From Sycobia sp. Sy_11 (lineage: Eukaryota; Arthropoda; Insecta; Hymenoptera; Epichrysomallidae), in the NCBI GenBank assembly GCA_018907035.1, contig JACCIC010000150.1, positions 858,501-922,500 of the forward strand: a stretch of DNA of 64,000 nucleotides, read 5' to 3'. Position numbers and translations under genes: made by a program. Positions 42,096 through 55,300 of the stretch are shown here, piece by piece (within the stretch, counting starts at the first letter, position 1; each line of letters opens with the position of its first letter). The notes under the pieces were generated by a model, which was not told the origin of the DNA, ran no database searches, and saw only the letters and a program-made list of their open reading frames with translations.

Positions 42096-43083
42096 GTATC
42101 CCGCGCCATTCGTTACGTGACCGTCTGTCTGTCCGTCAATATTGACAAATTGGACTAATAATTCTCAATCTCACTTCAGTTGGTCATCAAAAGAGGAAAA
42201 TACAGCAGCCGATAAAATGTAGAAGTGAGAATCAAGCCGGCTTTTGCTATGAGTGTATAGACGAGAGTACCACAAAACGAGCTAGTGATTTAGCATATAA
42301 TTTACATGCAGTTATGGGCCAGGCTTTGGAATTCGCGTGGCTTTCCCCAGTAACAGATGGAAATTTATTTACTTTGGCGAAGGTAGGCTTCTACCAAGTA
42401 GAACTATGTTTAATTTTTTTGAGTATTATCCAGTACAGGTGCTTTTGGTGGTGATTACATTCTTTTTATATGGAATGTGTTATAAGTGCGGGAACTTCTT
42501 AATTCAAGTTTAGGCTTCATTGAATTTGTTAAGTGTTCGTAATCTCGATCATTGCTTAGGTAAGTAGTGTGAAAAAATCACCTAGTATATCGCCCTGATC
42601 ATTTTGTCCACTCTAACTTATCGGAATTCTCATGCTTCGACGATCATGTAAAGAAATAATAATTTAAACAATTTAAATTTAAACAAAATAATTGAGAACA
42701 AAGTTAGAGATATTCTAAATTTAAATTCAAATGGAAAGCTAGATCAACCTAATTTAGAGACTTTACTTAATAAATTGACTTATATATTTGATTAGATATG
42801 ACGCCATTAAATTTAAATGAAGGTTAACAAAAGAAAGTCATTATGAATTATTTAATGATTATCTGGATTCTAAATTCAAAACGAAGAATTTAGATTATAT
42901 ATTAAATAAAGAGATTGTGTTGAATCGTATGTAAGAAAAATTTTCTAATGAAATCCACAAAGTTTATGACATGTTAATCAATCATATATAAGTATATTAT
43001 TGTAATAATTATGTAGATTTTAAAGTAATTGTTGACAAGTTGAAATAATTTAAGAGGTTTGAAAGTAAGACAACGATGCTGTA
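42096..43083. other. Unassigned AT-rich stretch
   Basis: No confident gene. A Lys/Asn/Leu-rich decayed frame at 42650-43050 may be old transposon coding sequence, but no motif is recognisable. Confidence 0.3.
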
Positions 43084-44331
43084 CGACAGTGGTCCTAGAA
43101 GTACTCAAAACATACCACTCTATTAGAAAGTACACAATCTATAAAGCATATGTCTCAAGTTTCAAGACGCCATGAAGTTTAGTATTTGTTTGACAGCCAT
43201 CGATAGTGAATATTTTCAGTGAATTTGTAAACATGGAAAAAATTGGTCATCGTTATGTGATACAATACTTTTATTTGAAAGGCCTCAGCCTAATCAATAT
43301 AAAATCTAAACAAGACTCTACTCTGGGTGAGACTGCTCCTTCATTTTGCAACAGTAAAATATTGGGTAGCAGAGTTTAAATGAGGCCGTGTGAGCTGCCA
43401 AGACCAGCATCGCAGTGCTCAATCAAACGAGGTGACGACTCCAGAAATGTTGAAGAAAATAAACAAAGCGGTACTGGATGATCGTAGACTAAAAGTACGC
43501 GAGGTAGCAGATATGGTAAGCATTTCATAAAGTGCGGTACATCGCATATTAACTGAAAATTTGGAGATGACAAAGTTGTGCGCAAGATGGGTGCCACGTT
43601 TGCTCACAATGGATCAAAAACAGCATTGTGAATATGTTTCAGTTGAGTGTTTGGCAATGTTTTGCAAAAATAAAGCCGAATTTTTGCGCCGTTTCATAAC
43701 CATGGATGAAACATGGGTCTACAAAAGAACAATCAAAACAATGGACTCAAAAAGGAGAACCAGCTGCAAAGAAGGCAAACACCGTTCCATCAGCAGACAA
43801 GGTTATGGCGTCGGTTTTTTGGGATGCGTGTTGGATAATTTTCATTGACTATCTTGAAAAAGGAAAAACTATCAACCGCGAGTATTATGCAAACTTATTG
43901 CAACGTTTGAGCGAAAAAATCAAGCGAAAACGGTCGCATTTGGCTAAGAAAAAAGTGTTGTCCCATCAAGACAATGCACCAGCTCACACATCCGTTATTG
44001 CAATCGCCAAAATTAATGAATTAAAGTTTGAATTGCTACCTCGTGCACCCTATTCGCCAGATTTAGCTCCCTCGGATTATTTTCTGTTCCCAGACTTGAA
44101 AAAATGGCTCGTTGGTCAAAGATTTTCCAACAATGAAAAGGTGATGTTCGCAGTTAATGTGTATTATGAGGAGCTTGACAATTCTTATTATAAAAAGGGT
44201 ACCAAACTTATTGAACATCGCTGGGAAAAGTGTATAGAGCTGAAAGGAGATTATGTTAAAAAATAAATATATTTTTTTCCAAAATTTTTGAGTTTTATTT
44301 GATGGGCAAGGCATTTCTGGGACCACCCTCG
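43084..44331 (+). mobile_element. Mariner transposon (irritans-like), decayed
   Basis: 1248 bp flanked by TA at 43082-43083 and 44332-44333. Terminal repeats start CGAGGGTGGTCCCAGAA on the right (minus strand) and CGACAGTGGTCCTAGAA on the left. It encodes a DD34D transposase with stops and frameshifts. It is much older than the mariner at 6467-7752 and belongs to another subfamily. Confidence 0.85.
43233..44266 (+). pseudogene. Irritans-type mariner transposase, frameshifted
   Basis: Begins MEKIGHRYVIQYFYLKGLS at 43233, has early stops, then continues in two other frames. Catalytic parts: D in TMDETWVYK, D in HQDNAPAHTS, and the third D in YSPDLAPSDY, 34 residues later. KVMASVFWDA…IIFIDYLEKGKTIN is the signature of irritans-subfamily transposases such as Himar. 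At least two frameshifts, near 43560 and 43725, plus stops mean no active enzyme. The last 186 codons are open. Confidence 0.85.
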
Positions 44332-46918
44332 TATACGAGAAAGGATTTGTACGTTATGTGATGCAAACTGAAATAAATTTGATGAGAATTAAATTTTGAA
44401 TATGTCTGATAACCTGAACGAAAAATAGAAACTTGAAATATTTTTTCAGCCGATCGTAGATGCTGTTCGATGAGATCAAGCTTCCACTGACGAGTTTCAT
44501 GAAAATCATTTAATGATTAAATTTTTACTTTTTATTTATTAATAACTTTATAGAAATCGATTTTTAAAGTTCGGAAATGGCATTCTTGTTGCTCTACAAG
44601 AAACATTTATGTAAAATAAAATATAGCAATAAAACATCAATAGTTTAATAGTAATTTAATTTATCAGAAGTTACGTTCTCTTTCAAGTATGATCAGCCTA
44701 ATTTAACAATACGCAAAATGTACTAGTAAAGTTGATCAAAAATAAGAAGAGTCATATTTATATATTGATTCCTAATATTGTTGATTTTTACAAATTGTCT
44801 ATTGTAAATTTTCTATTGTAAATTCAGTTAGTGGAAATCAAATTCTAATCATACGACATCAAGCAATCCCAACTAAAGCCTGGCCAAGTAAAATCCGACG
44901 TTTGTTGATACTACAAAAATCGATGACTTTATCGACTGAACCAAAATTAAATTAAATTATGTATAAAATTCAAATTAAAAATATATTTTATTTTTTAAAA
45001 GTGCAAACGACCTTGATTTCTAAATAAGTATAATAAATTTAATACCGTATATAGTGTATATAATCACAGAAATTTTAATATTAATTCCATTAATTTCAAT
45101 GCTTGGAAATGATTGTAATATAAAAGAGGATTTTAAAGTATAGTGTAATTGCAAAATTTGATTCACTCTGCTTAATCCAAATAGATCAAGCACAATATAA
45201 ATACTTAGATAATTATACAAATTAACAAAGCAGAAAGTAAATGGACAAGCGTTTTAAGAATACTTTAAAAGTAATATTAACAAAATGAACGATAACGCTC
45301 TACATGTCACATATATGATATAATCAAATATTGACGAACTTTACAATGTATACAATACATTTTATCGACACTTTAGTGTCTCCATCTTGCTGTTCCTGTT
45401 AGATATAAGATGATGCTTTATTTGCGGCAGCATGTTCAATGCTCCAGTGATTCGAAGATTGAATAGATAAATGACTAAAATTCGAATTATTATAATGATA
45501 CTTATATGATCGCATGAAAAATAATTTTATAGTCTTATTACAAACACTGTTTTTATTAGAAAACAAAACTATTCTAAAATTAATGCATTTTTATTTTGTT
45601 GTAATACATATTTTAAATAGTAAATAAAAGCTAGTTGAAAGTTTTGCAGAAATTTTTTTATATTAATCTAATTAGAGATAGCTTTGATACTTATAATTAG
45701 ATAATAGTAAAAAATTGAATTAAATTATTGTTTTTATTGTAAATAGTTTTAATGCATACAATATTTGTTCTTATATAGAATATACAAGCAATTAAAATTA
45801 TCATATATAATTTCGTGCAAGTTCTTTCATGAATTTAGTTTATTATACAGTAATATTTTCATTGTTTTCAATCAGTCGCATATTCTCATAACATTTTGTC
45901 TTAAGCAATAAGCAATTGTAATTAAATTAATTATAATAGTTAAATAATGTGCAAACTTACCCTTACAGATAAACTATCAAAAATCTAAATTTATATGTTT
46001 TTGCCATTTTAGTAGTTTAATTGCCGAATTAAATTTACCAGCAATATAATTAAAATAAAAATAAAATAAAAAGATAAAAAAATAGTGATAAAACCCATTA
46101 TCTACTTATCGTTTAATAATTAACGTAATTCTAGCGATGATAATTAAATACTCATCAAGTAGAAGGTTTAAATAAGCTCTAGTGATAAGAACTCGAATCA
46201 GAATAATAATTATATTATATCGATATTTTTGTCGATCGCTGTATTATATATTCACAATATTTAGTTTGACACTTAAAATTCTTAACTTCCATTTAGCTCG
46301 TACAAAATACAAATTGTGTATATATACGTATATATTGAACCATATAAAGTAGTCATAAAGTAGTCAATTATTAAAAACATTATAATACTGCATGTCTTAT
46401 TGAAAGAAATAAACATCCGTGGATTACCAATAGATTGATTAAAATAAAATAAGAGCGAAATAAAATCTGCACAGAGTACTATTATTTGATTTTAATATGT
46501 AATATTTTGAATAAAATTTAAGAGACAAAGCTTGGAGATAAGTGTAGTGTTAGCCTGACTCTCGTTATTATCCCAAAAATTTTTTTTTAACCAATTTAAT
46601 GAAATTAAAGACGATTACTTATGTATTCATATTTGTCTGCTTGTACGCAAGTATATATACACTTTCGGAATCAATTTGGCTAATTTAAACTATCATTGTC
46701 GTCTTCAGAAAAAATCAAAAGAGCTATTACTCTACATGCGCTAAAAGACTAAAAAAAATTAATAAATATAAATTTCTTTACTTCTATTAGACAATTTAAT
46801 TAAGACTAAAAAATTGCAGTCACATTAATTTGTAAATAATTGTAAAATTATTTATTACGTCTTATTTAATGTTTGATGAAAAATCTTGACTTACAAGGAG
46901 AGAGTTCCAACTGCGGGT
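44332..46918. other. AT-rich intergenic DNA, no gene
   Basis: About 2.6 kb, strongly AT-rich, no open frame worth calling, no inverted or tandem repeat noticed beyond short words. Confidence 0.5.
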
Positions 46919-47522
46919 CACAGATTGTAATAAGAAACATTTACATCGCACGAAGCGAAAAGATATGATATGCATGGTAGCTAAGTCCTGACGCCGATCA
47001 ATTCATATTTTGATATTTTTAAAATAATTTCTTCTCGCATCCTAACAATGCGAATACATGTAAGCGACGAGGCAGTCCGTAAATGTTTACAATATTAAAA
47101 TAAACCAGATCTAAATTTAATATATAATTTTAGATACAAATGAATAATTTAACGTTAATTAACTCTGGTCTGGACTTTTGTTCATATTATAAATAATGTT
47201 AACATTAATTTTCCAAATTTATCTTAAATTATATATCTTAAATTGATATTTTGTACCCTAATATTGCATTTAGTTACAGATTGTTTCATTGGCTGTATGT
47301 ATCTGCATTGTCGAAATTCAATTAGAAATCACAAGATAATTAGAACATATTATAGATTATAATGCAAATGCACAGTCTTCCAGCTATATGGAGTCGATCA
47401 AAATAAACATTTTGACATATCCCAGGTAATTTTGAGCGCAAGGACTGTGTAGTTACTGTGCATATCGCCTATATCCCTGCCGTAATGATGTAGGCAAGAC
47501 ATTTTTCTAATTACAATCTGTG
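46919..47522. mobile_element. 604-bp MITE-like element with imperfect inverted ends
   Basis: Left end CACAGATTGTAATAAGAAA (46919) and right end, reverse complement, CACAGATTGTAATTAGAAA (47522). Similarity continues irregularly for about 80 bp, including GATATGCA…AGTCCT…GCGC blocks on both arms. The inside is AT-rich and non-coding. No clear target duplication. Confidence 0.6.
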
Positions 47523-47749
47523 GCCATCGGTCGGGACATTATCCTCGTTAATAAAACGATCGTCGAACGGTGGATCAGGTATAACGTGCAAGTAAAAATC
47601 AAGTTTCGCACTACGAATTCGTTGATAGTTTTTCACGGCGTCGTTCGAGAAAATTAAGTCCCGTTAAAAGTTTGCTCGAATAAAACGTAAAATTAAGATT
47701 GCACATATTTTATTAAGTCTAATATTTGGAACTTTTAAAAATTTAATAC

Positions 47750-47802
<53 letters not shown>

Positions 47803-48118
47803 ATCGTTAAAGCTGTCATATTTTTTTTATCTTATAAAATCATGCGAGGTTGAACGATCCAAACTTTACATCTATCTTTGTAATTGAAAATTATATAATT
47901 CGCCCTTCGGAGAAAATTTACTTTTGAGCAATTATATATAATGATTGTCACAATTAAGGTTGTAGAAATGAATATTTTGTTTTTAATATTTTTATAATTC
48001 AGTAGCCCCCGATTGGTACGCATGATTTCTTAGAATTTCTTATTCACATTGAGTTAAAGAAGTTATAAAATTTTTTAATAGAAGTATCCTTCTGACTTTG
48101 CACTACTACAGGGTATAA
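47523..48118 (-). other. Downstream region and presumed 3' UTR of allatostatin CC
   Basis: Follows the stop codon of the minus-strand neuropeptide gene. A (TA)n array lies at 47757-47798. A minus-strand AATAAA lies near 47709-47714, a possible but distant polyadenylation signal. Confidence 0.4.
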
Positions 48119-48567
48119 TCATTTCCTTTTGAAGCACGTCACCGCGTTGAAATAGCAACGCCAGTACACTCGTCCCTTGGCCTGGCCTCGCCGCTGTAGA
48201 TCCATCTGCAACAGGGGTGTTTTTTTTTTTTTTTTTTTTTTTTAAATAAAATTTTTAATATTACAATTTAAAATTTCAATATTTACTCGCAATATCTAAT
48301 GCACTGACCGAAAGTTTCCAATTATATTCTAATCATCCCGTTAGCTTTTCTATTATTATTATTTTTTCTTTCCCAATGCCTTACCGTCTTCTCGTCCGCT
48401 AGTAACATTCGCGGAGAATCCGGAAAATCTGGAAAATCTGAAAAATCTGAAGACGGTCTCACGTAGGTTTTGGAACCGTCCCTTTCCATTTCATCGTTTT
48501 CCACAGCTTTTTGCAATGCTACCAATAGCCTGTCAAATAATAGGGCGGCTCTCTTCGGCATGACCCT
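48119..48567 (-). CDS. AstCC: Allatostatin CC precursor, exons 2 and 3 (mature peptide)
   Basis: Exon 3 (48205-48119, 28 codons plus TGA) encodes LQRR, then GQAKGRVYWRCYFNAVTCF, then KRK and stop. The CYFNAVTC core with a CX6C disulphide pair and the preceding dibasic site identify allatostatin double C. Exon 2 (48567-48385, 61 codons) encodes a helical prepropeptide (AALLFDRLLVALQKAVE) after a PKR site and an acidic FSDFPDFPDSP part. Acceptor CCCTATAG|AGGGTC, donor AAGACG|GTAAGG and acceptor TGTTGCAG|ATGG are good, all in phase 0; intron 2 is 179 bp. The peptide is secreted and acts on somatostatin-like allatostatin C receptors. Too short for simple ORF finding. Confidence 0.88.
48206..48384 (-). 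other. AstCC intron 2 with an A24 tract
   Basis: 179-bp intron. In gene orientation a run of 24 A (48243-48220) sits only 14 nt before the AG, leaving the short CACCCCTGTTGC as the pyrimidine tract. Unusual for an insect acceptor; the branch point must lie upstream of the A run. Confidence 0.75.
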
Positions 48568-50666
48568 CTATAGGGAAACAAAGAAAATAGTCAGTTCTAT
48601 TAATTTATATAACGTCAAATTGTATTTTTATAAAAGACTAGTCGTAGATTTAATTAAAATTTAAACAAATTTAATTATTATCACTGTTATATAATTTGTT
48701 TAAAAATTATATACAATATGTTTTCAAAAACATAGGTACTTTATAAAAATGTACGTAATATATTGCTCGTATAAATTACAATTAGAATAAAATTTCAATT
48801 GGTTTCATATTTTTGCTGTTTTTATGCTTAGTTTGTTATAGCACTACAAAAATTGTGGCTACATCTTGAAAGAAATCAATAGCGTTTAAAGCAAAGGAAT
48901 AGATTTATCAACTACTATATTACTTTAAATTTATATCGATTCCGTTGATTATTTTTATAAACATTTCTTTTAGTAAAATATATTATCATTTTATTGTTTC
49001 ATTTATATGACGAAAGGCTAAATAATTAATTAATAATTAATTATAATCTATAATTTATAATGGAAATAAAAATGAGTATGGATCAATATGATTTTCTTTT
49101 AATCATATTAACTATTCATAAGTAATACAAAGAATAGTTTGAGCAACAAATTCAAATAGAAAATTTCTATGTTAAATTAATTCAGATTGGGGCCAATAAG
49201 AAAGCGTTAAGTTCTGCAGCTGCGAGGCAAACGAAGTATATGCTTAAAACTAACGCGATATGGAGATATATCAGTGTGAAGATGTACGAAAGGCATTGAC
49301 TATAAAAATAACGAACGATTCTTTATCTGTGCCGTCCTTGTCAAATGGTCGATAATCTGCCTATCTTTCTCGCCCCCTCACTTTTGATTGCTCTTCGCCG
49401 TTTGTCTAGATATTCCAGACTTGTTTTTACTATAACTTAGCAAAACCGGTAAATTTTTAAAAATCCCCAATGAGAAAGCTTGAAATTTCTGCATATTTAC
49501 ATTAAACTTACTTTTATATTTCTTGGATTAATTCTAATACTAATTCTCTGTATGATAAATCTATATTTATATATTTCATCACAATTTAATATCAAAACCT
49601 TAAAATCTTCTTTCTGCAAAGAATGAAGAACTATGTATATATTTTGTACTTTTTTTAAATCTCCTTAAATCATATAATAATGTTAAAAAAAAACTAAAAA
49701 ATAACTGTTTTAGATTAAAAATCTTATGCAAGAAACGTGTTTTTAAGTTTACACGCAATGTAACTTTGCAACATCTTTACATACAGCTATAAAATCAGTT
49801 TTTCAGATTGGCGTCGTTAATTACAAAAAAAAATTGGTATTATCTTTATGTATAATTAATAAATTAATCAACAGCTTGATTTTGATAAAATCCGCGCCCA
49901 TGCGATCTTGAACGTGGAGTATAATCGAAGCTACATCCCTATTAATCCCCACACAAGGAATCAATCGCTTATTATGCCTATGCGTGGACGATCACTCTTT
50001 CGCGAAATCGACTTTCACGAATCCGATTTTCCAAATCTGGCCTTTATTTAAGTCGTCTGCGTTCTAGTGAAAATTGATAAAACAATATTACTGGATTGAC
50101 CTAATTATGTAGCAATTACGATAGACTAATTTTTTATACAAGTTAATAAACAAAGTTAATTAGCCCCTTGAGGCGGCAATTAAAAATTTTTTTTAAAGCC
50201 GTCGTTTTGCACCAGTTCTTTTTATTCTCCACTTTCTTAAGATACAAAAGCACAATAATGTACAGCTTAAAGGTAAATCGATAAAAATGCTTTCAGTCCC
50301 AATTTCTATAATAAAACAATACTTTTTCGCTTTACAATAAAATATAAAATTCTGGTTTTAGGAAAAAACAAAGATCGGCCCCTGTCGTGAACAAAATCGT
50401 ATTAAATTGTTTATACTGAGTCTGGAAAATCGAGCAAATAGGCTTTAAAAAGGTTGGACACTTTAAATGATTCCGATAAATTTGGATAGGACGTGGGTTT
50501 TGAGATTGGACGTTTGTTCAGCAAAGTCTTTAAATGCAAAATCTGGCGTTTATCTATATAAGTAAATCAATCGATGTCTGGGATCACGTGTATATTGATA
50601 TTAAAGAAAGACCTTTCCTAACTTATATCGTTCATGTATGATTAACAAAATTGATTCCGTAACAAC

Positions 50667-50670
<4 letters not shown>

Positions 50671-50730
<60 letters not shown>
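50671..50730. repeat. (GA)n microsatellite
   Basis: About 30 uninterrupted GA units; gives an artificial Arg-Glu repeat frame. Confidence 0.95.
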
Positions 50731-50734
<4 letters not shown>

Positions 50735-51849
50735 CTAAACCCAAGGCGATACACGAACAGTACGTTTTTTCCTCTTTTTATTATTTATTTCTGCTGGGAA
50801 CATTTGCCGAGAGGAAAGACATAGCATTGGTACCTCGACTCGTACTTGACTTGCTTACTTTCTGATGATGCTATTGCCTGTTAGCTTTATATAAATATAG
50901 GAAAGGTCTTTATTTAACTTTAATCCCCCGCAGTTGCTTTCAATAAACAAGCCCGGCATTACATGCAATTGCGATTAAGCGTTCATACTCGATGGGAATA
51001 AAAACCAATAACCGCAATTTTCTTTTTATTGCCTCGATTGCTGTATGGTCGAACCAACAGAAAATGTAAACGTCTAATCGGGCGACCCGGTGATTTCATT
51101 TATCATAAATACTTTAATGTAATTTTAGAACTTTCTAAATCAATCAAATGTAATAAAGAAGATTTTTATTATAAAATTTCAGCGAATAATTTTAAGAGAT
51201 AACGATAAAGACACTGCGCCGACAGAATATTGATATTTTAATAGAGCACGATTGAGAAATACCTGAGATAGATAAAGTTAATTTACATAATTTGCATCCC
51301 CAATGTTAACTAAAAAAAAAAAAGAAAAAAAATTATTCCTTGCGCTATTGAAAGAAACATAAAATAAACCGTGAAATTAGAATATGAATGAAATTTTTTT
51401 TAGATTTTTTCTCGAATACTATAATATAACCATGACTTTATGTTATAATGCCGCATTATAGATAGGCGCTGCTGTGATTATAAGGATTGTCGTCGATATA
51501 ACGACGTTGCTGTAAACAATTATAAATACGTGGCGAAATTTTGAGAAAAAAAAGCGTTTATTATTTCACGTCTCAATGTCTACACATGTATAACAATGTC
51601 GATAACTTTGCAAATTGACCTTTATTATATACATATAGCTTGCGTTTGACAGTGGAAATAATTGAGTGTTCGTTCAACTGTTTTTTTTTTTTTTTTTTGT
51701 TGTCGCGAGATTTAAAGTGGCCGAGGCCATTATTGAATTTGCGAGCTACAATACTTTTAAACAGTGTCAACGGAGTATATTTATGGATTTATCAATGTAT
51801 TTTATATAATCGAGTGGCTGCAATCGCAGTTGTATATTTTTGTACTGAG

Positions 51850-51930
51850 ATTGTTAATAATTTAACGAATCGCACAAGACGATCTAGACAGTATTCATTG
51901 TCTTGTGCGATTCGTTAAATTATTAACAAT
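51850..51930. repeat. Perfect 31-bp inverted repeat with 19-nt loop
   Basis: Left arm 51850-51880 (ATTGTTAATAATTTAACGAA…) and right arm 51900-51930 are exact reverse complements. Weaker pairing continues a few bases outside. The arms are too perfect and long to be chance. It could be a recent snap-back duplication, a MITE remnant or a small-RNA hairpin. Confidence 0.85.
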
Positions 51931-54205
51931 GTTAGTATTGCACATTTGTTAGAAGAAATTTGATTCATCATCATTATTATCCTATATCTTTAGATTTTCA
52001 AACTTTTTTATTTATTTTATATATTGATTTATTTATTTTTTTTTTGTAACTTTATTTCTTAATTACACAACCTAGCATTATGCGAAGTAAAATTTACATT
52101 TATCTTGTTTTATTTATATAATGTGAAATAATATGTCTAATAATGTATAAAAACTTACAACAACAAGAACAAGAACAATAATACAAAAATTCTTCTAATC
52201 TAAAATAAAAGATATATGCAATAATGAGATAAACAGATCATTCCCAAATAATAAACCTATAAGTGTTGATTACTCGGTTTCTCGTCTGATTGACCCTTGT
52301 TCGATTTCGTTCCAACTATTTCGCAAATAATTTTGAAACGATTACTTATTGATAAATTCAAAATTCAATTATATAATTATATAGTGACGAGGCGATCGCT
52401 TTAAGAAACTTGTCATTAAGGAGATTTTTTAAGTAGCCATCACGCGCACGCTAATCAATAGCATCGGCTTGAAGCATCTCTTTATCTCCAGCCTCCCCCC
52501 CGTTGTCGGTCATATATACTGTTAAACGCGAACAATAAAGAAACTATACCTATACGTATTTTGCACTTTATCGGAATTTCCGTCACGTATGGATATGCGT
52601 CATATACATTTAGATATACATACGTATATATATATATGTGATCTATTCACGTCATTCATATAAGCTGCATTAACAATAGGTGGGTGCGAAGAGAATTTTC
52701 AACATTGCTTCGACATGAACTCCAGTGCGTGCGGTAAATTTTTTAATTTGAAAAAAATTATCATTATATTATTATTAAGAAAACTCATCTATGAGCATAC
52801 GCCGAATTTAACTGGCAATATATTTCAGTAATTGAGACATTTTACCGTACAGCGATTCGCGTTGATTATTTCCATCAAATTTTCGAGTTGTAGTTACGAA
52901 GGAAAAGTTTTTATAGCGAAACGAGTATATACAAACGCAATTACATTGATTGTAAAAGAAAAAATAGGGAATAATGTCATTAAGCTAAATAACATTAAAC
53001 CACGACGTATTATTCTTCAAAAAATTAAAAGAAAAAAATGATTCGATTTTGCTTTACCATAATAATATGATAATGAAAAGATAATTTTTTTTTATCAATG
53101 CGATTTTATTAAATATTTCTGCTTATATTGCGTTATTAATGAAAAGTAGAATAATAGTAATTACAGAGTTATAATAAGTTTATTCCGTACTCTGGAATTC
53201 AATTATTTATACGAAATCTCAGACAGGACTTCCTTTACATATTTCCCATGGGCTCTTGCCAAACTACGAGTCAATTCAATTCCGAAAAACCCGAAGCTTA
53301 ATATTTCCGTATAATCTTTGCAAACATTATTATGGGACTGTAGTAAAAGTTTTTTGTTTTTTTTTTTTATTTCCAAAAATTCAGGCGATTTTATCCTTCG
53401 GCTAACATATATAATAAAATAGCATTAATACGTAATTGATAATAGTATCGCCCAGTGATACCTTTTGCGCCTGCTTTCATCGACTTTTGGCAGAAGGCTG
53501 TCTTGCTTGAAATAATACCGACATCGTCATTGACGTAAAATCGGAAAAATTTATTTATGTAAGGAAACACGACTAGTCAGCATTGTCAAATTACGTATAG
53601 TAAAACAGAATTAAATGATATTACTATGAAAGGAAGAGAAGAGAAAGCAAGAGAGGGAGGAGAGAGAGACAGAGAGAGATGATTTTTAATTTGTCATATA
53701 ACAACAATACGTACAATTTTACAAAATTACAACAATATTATACAACATATATGAAAAGTCGGTTAATAATTTCCATAACAACAATGTATATTCCATTGAA
53801 GCAAAACGCAAAATCATAAGATTCAAACTATACATTTCATTCTTAATAATAATTCATATATTTCGATCATAATACAAGCCTATCGTTTTACCTACATGCA
53901 ATTATTATTCGTTCGCAATACAAATGCACGACCGTATCGCACGATAAATCGCATTATCTGCCCATACAATAAAATATCGTTTTCAATAAAACAAAGCAAT
54001 AATATCGGAAAATAATTATAAATAAAAATATTCAAAACATCTACAAATATATAATAATCGGTTGCACATCGGATAAAATAAAAACAAAGTAGTCATAAAA
54101 GTTTTTAACGTACAGATGCTAATGAAGATAAGGGAGATAGATCGATGTAAATTTACATATATATTACTTTCTATTAAATAAGAATAAAAAAATAAAAAAC
54201 ATAAA

Positions 54206-54241
<36 letters not shown>

Positions 54242-54334
54242 TATAGAAGAAAAGAGGGAAGGAAAAGAACAGAAGAAGCCGTGGACGCACTAATTATGTC
54301 GGGGGTTCCATGACAAGTTGTACATATCTGTATA

Positions 54335-54384
<50 letters not shown>

Positions 54385-54429
54385 GCATCAAGCACACATC
54401 TATATATAATAGTTCATCCGATGCGCAGC

Positions 54430-54968
54430 GAGCTCCGTCGTCCGTGTGTGGAGGGACGATAATAGTCGGTCAAATCGACCTATACTACGGATAATAGGCG
54501 TCAGCCCCGCGCGACGCGACGTTCCGATGCGATTCACGTGTATATATAAACATGCATGCATGCGTACACGCATGCATACATACATGCACACATGCATACT
54601 TATCCACTCGGCGAGATACGAATCAATTTCGTTCGCGCTGGCGCCTATTATTATGCACGCTTCAGCGGCTCGGCTGCTCGGGCGCATTAATAATAATAAC
54701 GAGGAGAAGGTGGAGGAGGAGTAAAGGAGTCGACGGAAAAGTAAATCGAGTCGCGGGCGTTACATTTTACCGGGTCGTAGGCAAGCGAGCGCGGCGGTCC
54801 GCGCGGGGCGGGGGGGGGTGGTGCCGCCCCGTTAAATTGGTCGGTAGAAGTGGGCGGGATGGGAGGGAGGGGGGTAGGACCGCGCCGCGAGCCGCAGGTG
54901 CGAACGGACAACGTTCGAGCAGCGCCGCGCGATAAGTCGGGTATAGGGGGGGGGTGGAAGGACCTATA

Positions 54969-55027
<59 letters not shown>

Positions 55028-55300
55028 GCTCGAGCAAAGAAATCGTCGTCTATTAATTGTCTGCATTTTTTATGCTTCCAATTTTCGTCACTGTATAAGC
55101 ATGTACACATATTTTTACAGACGTCATTCCATCGAGGTAAGCTGCAATCAATTCGCGAAGATTGAGAACATTGGCTAAGAATGCCCTTAACGCGCGCGAC
55201 GCAAAATGTCGAATGATTTTGAAAGGTGTCCCCGCAGGCGCTGCGTGTATTTTACTATTTAATCGGGCGTCGAGCGCCTCGCAGAACGAAACACGAGGGC
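54430..55300. other. GC-rich island with a (TA)n insert
   Basis: CpG-rich with G runs (54808-54818, 54946-54953) and a (TA)n array at about 54965-55022. It could be an internal promoter or a conserved regulatory block of the neuropeptide locus. The open frames on both strands follow the base bias and none has a recognisable domain. Confidence 0.35.
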
